A program made the position numbers and the translations under genes. From Pelagerythrobacter marensis (GTDB lineage Bacteria; Pseudomonadota; Alphaproteobacteria; Sphingomonadales; Sphingomonadaceae), in contig NZ_CP011805.1 of the NCBI RefSeq assembly GCF_001028625.1, positions 1,426,001-1,490,000 of the forward strand: a DNA stretch of 64,000 bases, read 5' to 3'. Position 1 is the first letter of the stretch. Each line of letters starts with the position of its first letter. This document shows positions 33,854 to 41,829 of the stretch, one piece after another. The notes under the pieces were generated by a model. The model was not told the DNA's origin and made no database searches. It was given only the letters and a program-made list of their open reading frames with translations.

Positions 33854-35713
33854 TTAGTAAACGCGCTTCTTCGGTGTGATGTACTCGGCATCGTCGGTGA
33901 GCGTGTATTCGTGCACCGGGCGGTAATCGATCTTCATCTCGCCGCCGTTGCCGCCCCAGCCTTCGAACCAGACGGCGGTGTGCTTCATCCAGTTCGCATC
34001 GTCGCGATCGGGGAAATCCTCGTGCGCGTGGGCGCCGCGGCTTTCCTTGCGGTTTTCGGCCGAAGCGATGGTGACGTTGGCCTGGGCCATCAGATTGTCG
34101 AGCTCGAGCGTTTCGACAAGGTCGCTGTTCCAGATCAGCGAGCGGTCGGAGACATGGATATCCTCCATCCGCTTGTTCACCTGCTTCAGCAGTTCGACCC
34201 CTTCGGTCAGCAGTTTGCTGTCGCGGAAGACGGCGGCGTGCTTCTGCATGTTCTTCTGCATTTCCGCGCGGATTTCCGCCGTCGGCGATCCGCCGCTGGC
34301 GTGGCGGAAATGGTCGAGCCGGGTCAGCGCGAGATCGGCGCTGTCCTTGGGCAGCTCGTCATGGCTGGTGCCCGGCTTGATCAGTTCCTTCAGCCGGTGG
34401 CCAGTCGCGCGGCCGAACACCACGAGGTCGATCAGCGAGTTCGAGCCGAGGCGGTTCGCCCCGTGGACCGAAACGCAGGCCGCCTCGCCCACCGCGAACA
34501 GGCCCGGGACCACGGTTTCCGGGTTGCCGTCCGGCCCGATGGTTACGACTTCGCCGTGATAGTTACAGGGAATGCCGCCCATGTTGTAATGCACGGTCGG
34601 CGTCACCGGCAGCGGCTGGCGCGTCAGGTCCACGCCGGCGAAGATCTTGCCGCTTTCGGTAATGCCGGGCAGACGCTCTGCCAGAACCTTGGGATCGATG
34701 TGATCGAGGTGGAGGAAGATATGATCCTTCTCTGGCCCGACACCGCGCCCTTCGCGCATTTCCAGCGCCATCGAGCGCGACACGACGTCGCGGCTGGCGA
34801 GATCCTTGGCACTCGGGGCGTAGCGTTCCATGAAACGCTCCCCTTCCGAGTTCGTCAGGTAGCCGCCCTCGCCCCGTGCGCCCTCGGTAATGAGCACGCC
34901 CGCGCCGTAGATGCCGGTGGGGTGGAACTGGACGAATTCCATGTCCTGCAGCGGCAGGCCCGCGCGCAGGACCATGCCGCCGCCATCGCCGGTGCAGGTA
35001 TGCGCGCTGGTGGCGGTGTAGTAGCAGCGGCCATAGCCGCCGGTCGCCAGCACGACCGCCTTGGCGCGGAAGCGGTGGATCGTCCCGTCGTCGAGGCACA
35101 TCGCGATCACGCCGCGGCACTGCGGCACGCCGCTGGCGTCGTTTTCCATGATCAGGTCGAGCGCGAAATACTCGATGAAGAAGTCCGCGTCGTACTTCAG
35201 GCTCTGCTGGTAGAGCGCGTGAAGCATGGCGTGGCCGGTGCGGTCGGCGGCGGCGCAGGTGCGCTGCACCGGCGGGCCTTCGCCCATGTTCTGCATGTGG
35301 CCGCCGAACGGGCGCTGATAGATCGTCCCGTTATCGTTGCGGCTGAACGGCACGCCGGCATGTTCCAGCTCGTAAACCGCCTGCGGCGCCTCGCGCACCA
35401 TGTATTCGATCGCGTCCTGATCGCCGAGCCAGTCGGAACCCTTGACGGTATCGTACATGTGCCACGACCAGTGATCGGGCGTGTTGTTGCCCAGGCTGGC
35501 CGCGATCCCGCCCTGCGCGGCAACGGTATGGCTGCGGGTGGGGAAGACCTTGGTGATGCAGGCCGTCTTCAGGCCCGCTTCGGCCGCGCCCATGGTGGCG
35601 CGCAGGCCCGATCCGCCCGCGCCCACGACGACCACGTCATAAGTGTGATCGACGATCGCATAGGCCGGGCCGGTGGTGTTATTGCTGGCGGTCTGGGGTG
35701 CCGGATTGGACAT
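33854..35713 (-). CDS. sdhA: Succinate dehydrogenase flavoprotein subunit
   Basis: A 619-residue FAD subunit of complex II. FAD-binding motif VVVVGAGGSGLRATMGAAEAG, the covalent-FAD histidine region FPTRSHTVAAQGG, the substrate loop QFHPTGIYGAGVLITEGARGEGGYL, and HGANRLGSNSLIDLVVFGR are all present. It oxidises succinate to fumarate at the membrane with SdhB, SdhC and SdhD. The ATG overlaps the sdhD stop by one base. The sdhB gene is not in the window, so it must be elsewhere. Confidence 0.98.
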   Translation of the reverse strand: MSNPAPQTASNNTTGPAYAIVDHTYDVVVVGAGGSGLRATMGAAEAGLKTACITKVFPTRSHTVAAQGGIAASLGNNTPDHWSWHMYDTVKGSDWLGDQDAIEYMVREAPQAVYELEHAGVPFSRNDNGTIYQRPFGGHMQNMGEGPPVQRTCAAADRTGHAMLHALYQQSLKYDADFFIEYFALDLIMENDASGVPQCRGVIAMCLDDGTIHRFRAKAVVLATGGYGRCYYTATSAHTCTGDGGGMVLRAGLPLQDMEFVQFHPTGIYGAGVLITEGARGEGGYLTNSEGERFMERYAPSAKDLASRDVVSRSMALEMREGRGVGPEKDHIFLHLDHIDPKVLAERLPGITESGKIFAGVDLTRQPLPVTPTVHYNMGGIPCNYHGEVVTIGPDGNPETVVPGLFAVGEAACVSVHGANRLGSNSLIDLVVFGRATGHRLKELIKPGTSHDELPKDSADLALTRLDHFRHASGGSPTAEIRAEMQKNMQKHAAVFRDSKLLTEGVELLKQVNKRMEDIHVSDRSLIWNSDLVETLELDNLMAQANVTIASAENRKESRGAHAHEDFPDRDDANWMKHTAVWFEGWGGNGGEMKIDYRPVHEYTLTDDAEYITPKKRVY

Positions 35714-36099
35714 TAGACAGCTCCTCCCAGCGCGAGGCGGGCAACACAGAAGATCCCGAAGCCGGCCCCGCCGACCACGGCCAGGTTGAGCAGCAGAATG
35801 GCAGCGAACTTGTTGCCCGGGGTATGGACGTAATCCTCGATCATCACCTGCAGGCCCAGCCGGGCGTGCCAGAACGTGCTGACGATCAGCAGCGCCATCG
35901 CCGTGGCCGGAACCGGCGCGGCGAGATAGCTGCTGACCGTGGCGTAGGAGAGATCGGGCAGCAGCACGAACGAACTGGCCAGCCACAGGACCAGCACGAG
36001 ATTGCCGACCGCGGTAAAGCGCTGCAGCAGCCAGTGATGCACGCCCTCGTGCGCCGATCCGAGGCCGCGCACCCGGCCGATCGAGGTTCCATTACCCAT
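35713..36099 (-). CDS. sdhD: Succinate dehydrogenase membrane anchor subunit
   Basis: A 128-residue protein with three membrane helices. The opening RVRGLGSAHEGVHHWLLQRFTAVGN and HARLGLQVMIEDYVHTPGNKFAA, with the haem-ligand histidine and the DYVH motif, are typical of SdhD. With SdhC it binds haem b and ubiquinone. It starts 11 bp after sdhC. Confidence 0.94.
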   Translation of the reverse strand: MGNGTSIGRVRGLGSAHEGVHHWLLQRFTAVGNLVLVLWLASSFVLLPDLSYATVSSYLAAPVPATAMALLIVSTFWHARLGLQVMIEDYVHTPGNKFAAILLLNLAVVGGAGFGIFCVARLALGGAV

Positions 36100-36110
36100 G
36101 GTTCAAGTCC

Positions 36111-36491
36111 TCAGAGATAGAGTATCGCGGCCCAGAACGCCGCCGTCAGCACGATGCCGATGATCGGCGAGGCGGTGGACCATGCCTTGTTGGTGTCGAG
36201 CTCGTAGCCGGCGCCGATGTCGAGCACGAAATGGCGCAGGCCCGATGTCATGTGGTTGAAGAACGCCCAGGACAGGCCGACCAGGACGACATATCCGAAC
36301 CACGACGTGGCAATACCGATGAAGGTATCGTAGGCCGCCGGTCCGCTCGCCAGCGCGCCCAGCCACCACAGCAACACGCCCAGGCCGACCAGGGCCATGC
36401 CGTCGCCGGTAATGCGGTGGAGGATGGAAACCAGCATGTGCGGGCCCCATTTCCAGATGCTCAGGTGCGGAGAAAGCGGTCTTTCAGCCAT
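36111..36491 (-). CDS. sdhC: Succinate dehydrogenase cytochrome b556 subunit
   Basis: A 126-residue protein with three membrane helices. MAERPLSPHLSIWKWGPHM, SILHRITGDGMAL (the quinone-site S-x3-R motif) and HFVLDIGAGYELD-type HHxxxGxRHL region (HMTSGLRHFVLDIG, with the haem histidine) identify it. It is the first gene of the sdhCDA unit. Only 39 bp separate its ATG from the end of a 268-bp MITE-like element, so the native promoter may lie beyond that element or inside it. Confidence 0.95.
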   Translation of the reverse strand: MAERPLSPHLSIWKWGPHMLVSILHRITGDGMALVGLGVLLWWLGALASGPAAYDTFIGIATSWFGYVVLVGLSWAFFNHMTSGLRHFVLDIGAGYELDTNKAWSTASPIIGIVLTAAFWAAILYL

Positions 36492-36530
36492 GGCGTGTCT
36501 GTCTCGTCCTTCGATTTGCGCCCTCCCTTA

Positions 36531-36798
36531 GGGCCAAAACTCGATCAGGTCGAGGATCGAGATTGCCGATGGAGAGCCGCCGACAAGGAGCGCAGCGCAG
36601 TCGCGTAGCTGAAGCTACGCGCAAGCAAGCGACGCCGCTCGGCGGCTCTCCATCGGCAACCGCGCAAGCGGCGGGCGGATTTTGTCGCCAGGCGGCGTCG
36701 CGCGTCGGTCACGATGGAAAACCATCGCTCCCTCCTTGCTCCTGTCCTGGCAACAAAATCCTCTCCGTCTCGACCCCGACCTGATCGAGTTTTGGCCC
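36531..36798. mobile_element. 268-bp MITE-like element with terminal inverted repeats and TTA duplication
   Basis: The ends are inverted copies of GGGCCAAAACTCGATCAGG and continue as TCG (22 bp in all). TTA flanks both ends (36528-36530 and 36799-36801) as a direct repeat, as expected for a target duplication. Inside, 21-bp perfect arms at 36563-36583 and 36639-36659 enclose a further hairpin (GCGTAGCT-GA-AGCTACGC), and a third arm pair (ggattttgtcgccagg with cctggcaacaaaatcc) lies to the right. There is no transposase frame. It is probably non-autonomous, moved by an unlinked transposase. Confidence 0.65.
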
Positions 36799-36882
36799 TT
36801 AGCGCAATGACGATGCGAGACAAGGCAGGCGGCTATCTCTTTTGTTCGTCCCGCCCAATATTCGGGCATGGCGCATAGCGCC

Positions 36883-36924
36883 GGCGTGCGGCGTGCGGCG
36901 TGCGGCGTGCGGCGTGCGGCGTGG
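36883..36924. repeat. Heptanucleotide tandem repeat GGCGTGC
   Basis: Five perfect copies of GGCGTGC and a sixth ending G lie just upstream of the SDR gene. A 7-bp unit is not a multiple of three, so copy changes would shift any frame reading through it and could alter the distance between promoter and start. The 470-bp stretch 36492-36961 holds only this repeat and the MITE-like element. Confidence 0.7.
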
Positions 36925-36961
36925 GGATGACGGATCGATGGCGATAATCTACGGGACACGG

Positions 36962-37672
36962 ATGCCCAATATCCTCGTCACCGGCTCCAGCCGCGGCATC
37001 GGTGCCGCAATCCGCGAACTCCTCGAAACGCGCAACGTCCGTGTGATCGGCCACGGCAGCGCCAATCATGACGAACAGACCATCGGTGCCGACCTCTCTC
37101 AGCCCTCCGCGCCGCAAATGCTGTGGGACGAGGCGCTGTCGCGCGCGGGCGGCGAAATCGACGTGCTGATCAACAACGCCGGGCTGTTCGCAGCCAATCC
37201 GATCGACGGATCGGATATCGAATGGCTCGACGCCTGGGAGGATACCCTGCGCATCAATCTGACATCCGCCGCGCAGCTTTCGCGCTTTGCCGTGCAGCAC
37301 TGGCTGGAACGCGGCGTGTCGGGGCGCATCGTTCACATCGCCAGCCGCGCCGGACACCGCGGAGATTCTCCTGCTCACTGGCACTATGCCGCGGCCAAGG
37401 GCGGGATGCTGGCGCTGCACAAGACGATTGCCCGCGCCTATGCCGGCGAGGGCATCCTCAGCTTCGGCATCACCCCCGGATTCACCGACACTTCGATGGC
37501 AGGCGACTATCTCGAAAGCCGCGGCGGGCCGGGTCTGCTTGCGGATATCCCGCTCGGTCGCGTGGCGGAGCCGGAGGAAATCGCCGGGATCGCGGTGTTC
37601 TGCGCGCTCGATGCGCCGGAAAGCATGACCGGGGCAACGCTCGACGCCAATGGGGCGAGCTATGTCCGATAG
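36962..37672 (+). CDS. Short-chain dehydrogenase/reductase (SDR)
   Basis: A 236-residue NAD(P)-dependent oxidoreductase. The cofactor motif is ILVTGSSRGIGAAI, then VLINNAGLFAANP, the catalytic Ser in VHIASRAG, and the YxxxK pair in HYAAAKGGMLALHK. The C-terminal LAVFCALDAPESMTGATLDANG-like stretch is typical. The substrate is unknown. The ATG at 36962 is preferred; one at 36938 would add eight residues. Its stop lies inside the start of prmA (11-bp overlap). Confidence 0.88.
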   Translation: MPNILVTGSSRGIGAAIRELLETRNVRVIGHGSANHDEQTIGADLSQPSAPQMLWDEALSRAGGEIDVLINNAGLFAANPIDGSDIEWLDAWEDTLRINLTSAAQLSRFAVQHWLERGVSGRIVHIASRAGHRGDSPAHWHYAAAKGGMLALHKTIARAYAGEGILSFGITPGFTDTSMAGDYLESRGGPGLLADIPLGRVAEPEEIAGIAVFCALDAPESMTGATLDANGASYVR

Positions 37673-38573
37673 CTGGAAGCTGACGGCCTTTGCCGACAAG
37701 GCAACGGTCCAGGGCGCACTGGTCGCGCAGGAAAGCGCGACCAACTGGGATGACGAGATCGTGCTCGCGGGCTTCGAACTGGCCGACGGCCGACCCGATG
37801 ACTGGCGGCTCGACGCCTATTTCCCGCGCAAGCCGCGCCGCGCCGACCGCGCGATGATCGCCGCGCTGTTCACCGGGGACGCGCCCGAACTGATCGCGGA
37901 AGAACTGCCCGAAACGGACTGGGTGACTGAAAGCCAGCAGGGCGTCGAACCGATCACGGCCGGCCGTTTCTTCGTCCATACGCCCGATTTTGCGCCCAGC
38001 GATGCGCCTGGCATGCGATCGTTCGCGATCCCCGCCAGCCAGGCGTTCGGTACAGGCCAGCACGAAACGACTGCCGGCTGTCTGGCGATGCTCGACGCGA
38101 TGAAGCAGCGCGGAACGGTCGTGCGCAATTGCGCCGATATCGGCACCGGCACCGGCCTGCTCGCCTTCGCCGCCATGGCCCTGTGGCCCCGCGCACTCGC
38201 AACCGCGAGCGACATCGATCCCGCCTGCGCCGGAGTGGTCGAATACAACGCCGCCATCAACGGTGTGCCGCTGGGCGGCCGGGCGGGAGAGCTGGCGATG
38301 ACGATTGCCGATGGGATGGACGATGCCCTGCTGGCAGCGCGTGGCCCCTACGATCTGCTGATCGCCAACATTCTGGCCGGGCCACTGATCGCCCTGGCAC
38401 CCGATTTCGCGCGCGCGATGGTGCCGGGCGGCAACTTGCTGCTGGCCGGACTGCTGGAAACGCAGGAAGCGGCTGTGCGGGCCGCCTGCCGTCGCGCCGG
38501 CTTCCGGCTGGCGGCGCGGACGGTCAACGGCGACTGGTCGATCCTGTGGCTGCGCAAACGTCCGCGGTCCTGA
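37662..38573 (+). CDS. prmA: Ribosomal protein L11 methyltransferase PrmA
   Basis: A 303-residue SAM methyltransferase that trimethylates ribosomal protein L11. The motif ADIGTGTGLLAFAAMAL is the SAM-binding site, preceded by PASQAFGTGQHETTAGCLAML, and followed by DLLIANILAGPLIALAPDFA (the N-x-L-x-x-P loop) and LLLAGLLETQEAAV. An N-terminal domain for substrate binding is present but divergent. It overlaps the SDR gene and the following TIGR02117 gene. Confidence 0.92.
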   Translation: MSDSWKLTAFADKATVQGALVAQESATNWDDEIVLAGFELADGRPDDWRLDAYFPRKPRRADRAMIAALFTGDAPELIAEELPETDWVTESQQGVEPITAGRFFVHTPDFAPSDAPGMRSFAIPASQAFGTGQHETTAGCLAMLDAMKQRGTVVRNCADIGTGTGLLAFAAMALWPRALATASDIDPACAGVVEYNAAINGVPLGGRAGELAMTIADGMDDALLAARGPYDLLIANILAGPLIALAPDFARAMVPGGNLLLAGLLETQEAAVRAACRRAGFRLAARTVNGDWSILWLRKRPRS

Positions 38574-39289
38574 GAGGCGCGGCGCGACTGGCCGGGCGGA
38601 TCCTTGCCTGGGTCGCGCTGGCCACGGGCCTGTTTATGGCCGCCGCATGGATCGGTTCTGCGATCCCGCGCAATGCCGACTGGCGCGAGCCGGATCGTGG
38701 TGTTCCAATCATGCTCGAAACCAACGGCGTGCATACCGCGATCGTCATGCCGCTGGTGACCGCGCAGAAAGACTGGCGGGCCGATTTCCCCGCGACCGAC
38801 CTGCCCCCCGGCGCGGCGGGTCAGCCCTATACCCACGTTTCTGTCAGTTGGGGGGAGCGGCAGGTGTTCCTCCATACCCCGACCTGGGCCGATCTGTCGC
38901 CGGGAACTGCGCTGAGCGCAGCGGTGGGCGGTGACGGCCTGCTCCATGTCGCGCACTACGTCCGTCCAGCGCCGGACGACCACGCCCGTGTGCTGCGGTT
39001 GCGGCCCGGGGAATATGCCCGCCTCGTGCGCCGGATCGAAAGCCAGGTCCTGCCACCGGCGCGCCGGACGGTCCATCGCGGCTATACCGACCGGGACGTG
39101 TTCTACGACGCACCGGGCACCTATCACCTGGGCAATACCTGCAACCAGTGGACCAGCGACACCCTCGCCGCCGCCGGGGCGCGAACCGGGCTATGGACGC
39201 CCTTCGCCGGCGGAGTGATGAAATGGGTTCCGCAAGTTGCAGTCATCCCAGCGAAAGCTGGGATCGCTCGCCGCCAGGCCGAACGCTAG
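38546..39289 (+). CDS. TIGR02117/DUF2459 family protein, C-terminus formed by a REP-like repeat
   Basis: A membrane-anchored protein of about 247 residues (start uncertain: GTG 38546, or ATG 38636). The hydrophobic run ILAWVALATGLFMAAAWIGSAI is followed by IMLETNGVHTAIVMPLVTAQ, YTHVSVSWGERQVFLHTPTWADL and NTCNQWTSDTLAAAG, matching the TIGR02117 family of unknown function (once called urease-associated). The last residues, VAVIPAKAGIARRQAER, are encoded by an inverted palindromic repeat that belongs to the neighbouring GIY-YIG unit, so the natural C-terminus has probably been replaced or extended. Confidence 0.78.
   Translation: MAAQTSAVLRGAARLAGRILAWVALATGLFMAAAWIGSAIPRNADWREPDRGVPIMLETNGVHTAIVMPLVTAQKDWRADFPATDLPPGAAGQPYTHVSVSWGERQVFLHTPTWADLSPGTALSAAVGGDGLLHVAHYVRPAPDDHARVLRLRPGEYARLVRRIESQVLPPARRTVHRGYTDRDVFYDAPGTYHLGNTCNQWTSDTLAAAGARTGLWTPFAGGVMKWVPQVAVIPAKAGIARRQAER
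39242..39271 (+). repeat. Left REP-like palindromic repeat of the GIY-YIG unit
   Basis: It contains a stem-loop ATCCCAGC-GAAA-GCTGGGAT (39245-39264). Over 30 bp it is the perfect inverted copy of 39579-39608 on the other side of the GIY-YIG gene. It lies inside the last codons of the TIGR02117 gene. The translated form, VIPAKAG, is a common repeat-derived peptide in sphingomonad-type genomes. Confidence 0.75.
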
Positions 39290-39291
39290 GG

Positions 39292-39576
39292 ATGGCCGGC
39301 CACATCTATATTCTCACAAACAAACCGCACGGCGTTCTCTATGTCGGCGTAACGTCCGACCTTCCTGTCAGAATAATGCAACATCGCGACGGGACGGGAT
39401 CGAAGTTCTGCCGTCGCTACGGGTTAAAGCAACTCGTCTATGTCGAAGATCACGCCGAGATCGAAAGCGCTATCGCGCGGGAGAAAGCGATCAAGGCGTG
39501 GAAACGCGCATGGAAAATCGAGCTGATCGAACGTACCAATCCGTCGTGGAGCGACCTGTTCGACGTCATCATCTGA
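39292..39576 (+). CDS. GIY-YIG nuclease domain protein
   Basis: A 94-residue single-domain endonuclease. The GIY-YIG pair appears as HIYILTNKPHGVLYVGVTS, with the arginine in VRIMQHRDG and the glutamate expected in the helix ESAIAREKAIKAWKRAWKIELIE. It belongs to the short stand-alone UPF0213/YhbQ-like group. The gene is bracketed by 30-bp inverted REP-like repeats, 20 bp before its ATG and 2 bp after its stop, and so seems to travel with them. Cellular role unknown. Confidence 0.9.
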   Translation: MAGHIYILTNKPHGVLYVGVTSDLPVRIMQHRDGTGSKFCRRYGLKQLVYVEDHAEIESAIAREKAIKAWKRAWKIELIERTNPSWSDLFDVII

Positions 39577-39578
39577 TT

Positions 39579-39608
39579 GCGAGCGATCCCAGCTTTCGCT
39601 GGGATGAC
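39579..39608 (-). repeat. Right REP-like palindromic repeat of the GIY-YIG unit
   Basis: The inverted partner of 39242-39271, perfect over 30 bp, with the stem-loop ATCCCAGC-TTTC-GCTGGGAT read on the plus strand. It starts 2 bp after the GIY-YIG stop and could also serve as its terminator. The match stops sharply at the outer edge. Confidence 0.75.
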
Positions 39609-39656
39609 GCAGGGGGCTGTCGTGGGTCCGGGAGGGGCTAACGGGGCAACTCGCCC

Positions 39657-41825
39657 CTACCCCGCCTCCGCGACGATCTGCGCCCACTGGGCCTCGTCGA
39701 TCACCTCGATCCCCAGTTCCGCCGCCTTCTTCAGCTTGCTGCCCGCGCCCGGTCCGGCGACCAGCAGATCGGTCTTCGCGCTGACCGAGCCGGCGGCCTT
39801 GGCCCCCAGCCGTTCGGCCTGGGCCTTGGCCTCGTCGCGGCTCATGGTCTCCAGCTTGCCGGTGAAGACCACCGTCTTGCCCGAGACGGAGCTTTCCTTC
39901 GTTTCCACCTCGTAACGCGGCGGATCGAGTTCGCGCAGCAGATCGTCGAACACCGCGCGATTGTGCTTCTCGTGGAAGAAATCCGCCAGCGCAAAGCCGA
40001 CCGCGGTGCCAATCCCGTCGGCGCGAACTTCGAGGATGTCCTTGATCGCATCGACCATGCGGGCGTTGAACTTGCCGTCGGATTCGCCCTCCCCGCGCGG
40101 GTTCTGTTCGCGGTAGGCCTGGATGTCCGCGGCCTTGCCGGGCAGGCGGGCGATCTCGCCCAGCCCCTTCATCAGGTCGCGCGCGGTGACCACGCCGACA
40201 TGCCGGATGCCGAGGCCGAACAGCAGCCGCGCCGCGTCGGGCCTACGCTTGGCCTCGATGCTGGCCAGCAGGTTCTCGACCGACTTGTCCTTCCACCCAT
40301 CCAGCGCCAGGATCGCATCGCGCCGGTCCTTCAGGCGGAAGATGTCGGCCGGGCTTTCGAGCCAGCCGAGCGCGAAGAACTGATCGATCGTCTTTTCGCC
40401 CAGCCCCTCGATATCGAGCGCGCCGCGGCTGACGAAGTGCTTGAGCCGCTCGGTCCGCTGCGCCGGGCAGACGAGGCCGCCGGTGCAGCGGACATCGACT
40501 TCCCCCTCTTCCGCCACGGCCTCGCTGCCGCATTCGGGGCACTGATCGGGGAAGCGATAGGGTTCGCGCTCTTCATCGCAGGTCAGGTTTTCGACCACTT
40601 GCGGAATCACGTCGCCGGCACGCTGGACCTTGACCCGGTCGCCGGGCCGCACGCCGAGGCGGGCGATTTCGTCGCGGTTGTGCAGCGTGACATTGGTCAC
40701 CGTCACGCCGCCGACCAGGACGGGGGCGAGCCGGCCCACCGGCGTCAGCTTGCCGGTGCGGCCGACCTGGATGTCGATCGCTTCCAGCGTCGTTTCGGCC
40801 TGTTCGGCGGGGAACTTGTGCGCCATCGCCCAGCGCGGCGCCTTGGCGACGAAGCCGAGCCGTTCCTGCCAGTCGAGCCGGTCGACCTTGTAGACCACGC
40901 CATCGATTTCGTAGCCGAGCGCACCGCGCCTTTCGCCGATCGCGCGGTAATGGGACAGCATCGCCTCCAGCGTCTCGCACCGGACGAGGTCGGGGCTGAT
41001 CGGCAGGCCCCATTCGCCGATCCGCTGCATCACGGCGAACTGCGTATCGCCCGGCACCGCGCTGGCCGCGCCCCAGCCGTGGGCCCAGAACCGCAGCGGG
41101 CGGCTGGCGGTGACGCTGGCGTCCTTCTGCCGCAGCGACCCGGCCGCGGCATTGCGCGGATTGGCGAACTGGCGCACTTTGGCCGGATCGAAAGCCTCGC
41201 CCTTTGCCTCGGCCGCGCTGCGCGCTTCCTCCATCAGGCGGGCGTTGAGCGCCACGAAGGCCTCGCGCTCCATGTAGACCTCGCCGCGCACCTCGAACAC
41301 CTCGGGCACGTCGCCGGTCAACTCGGCCGGGATGTCGGGAATATGCGCGACATTGGCGGTCACGTCCTCGCCCACCTGCCCGTCGCCGCGCGTCGCCGCG
41401 CGCACGAGAACGCCGTTCTCGTAACGCAGCGAGCACGATAGCCCGTCGATCTTGTCCTCGGCAGTGAAGGCGACCGGCGCGCTTTCCTCCAGTGCCAGGA
41501 AACGCCGCACGCGGGCGACGAAATCGGCCACTTCCTCGTCGGCGAAGGCATTGTCGAGGCTCATCATGCGAACCTCGTGCGTGACCTTGGACAGAGGCGA
41601 AGCCGCAACCGCGTGGCCGACCGCGCGCGAGGGCGAATCGGGGCGGACGAGATGGGGAAACTGCGCCTCCAGCTCCGCATTGCGGCGCACGAGCGCGTCG
41701 TATTCCTGATCGGTGATCTCGGGCGCGTCCTCGGCATGGTAGAGCCGGTCGTGCCGCGCGATCTGCTTCGCCAGCCGCATCAGCTCGTTCGCGGCTTCGG
41801 CTTCGGAGGGGACGTCAACGGTCAT
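39657..41825 (-). CDS. ligA: NAD-dependent DNA ligase LigA
   Basis: A 722-residue essential ligase that seals nicks using NAD+. The adenylated lysine lies in FTAEDKIDGLSCSLRYENG; other marks are RHDRLYHAEDAPEITDQEYD (NAD domain Ia), GDRVKVQRAGDVIPQVVE (OB fold), zinc finger CPECGSEAV with CTGGLVCPAQR, helix-hairpin-helix repeats, and a C-terminal BRCT domain starting KTVVFTGKLETMSRDEAK. Length is usual for alphaproteobacteria. It follows an oxygenase-like gene after only 4 bp. Confidence 0.97.
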   Translation of the reverse strand: MTVDVPSEAEAANELMRLAKQIARHDRLYHAEDAPEITDQEYDALVRRNAELEAQFPHLVRPDSPSRAVGHAVAASPLSKVTHEVRMMSLDNAFADEEVADFVARVRRFLALEESAPVAFTAEDKIDGLSCSLRYENGVLVRAATRGDGQVGEDVTANVAHIPDIPAELTGDVPEVFEVRGEVYMEREAFVALNARLMEEARSAAEAKGEAFDPAKVRQFANPRNAAAGSLRQKDASVTASRPLRFWAHGWGAASAVPGDTQFAVMQRIGEWGLPISPDLVRCETLEAMLSHYRAIGERRGALGYEIDGVVYKVDRLDWQERLGFVAKAPRWAMAHKFPAEQAETTLEAIDIQVGRTGKLTPVGRLAPVLVGGVTVTNVTLHNRDEIARLGVRPGDRVKVQRAGDVIPQVVENLTCDEEREPYRFPDQCPECGSEAVAEEGEVDVRCTGGLVCPAQRTERLKHFVSRGALDIEGLGEKTIDQFFALGWLESPADIFRLKDRRDAILALDGWKDKSVENLLASIEAKRRPDAARLLFGLGIRHVGVVTARDLMKGLGEIARLPGKAADIQAYREQNPRGEGESDGKFNARMVDAIKDILEVRADGIGTAVGFALADFFHEKHNRAVFDDLLRELDPPRYEVETKESSVSGKTVVFTGKLETMSRDEAKAQAERLGAKAAGSVSAKTDLLVAGPGAGSKLKKAAELGIEVIDEAQWAQIVAEAG

Positions 41826-41829
41826 CGCT

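Noticed and set aside
33785..35716. 643-residue plus-strand frame
   Set aside because: Antisense to sdhA, whose family assignment is certain.
36883..36924. CRISPR-like repetition
   Set aside because: Units are contiguous 7-mers without spacers, so it is a simple tandem repeat. No spaced 25-40 bp repeats or cas genes were found in the window.
39963..41441. 492-residue plus-strand frame
   Set aside because: Fully antisense to ligA; no domain seen.
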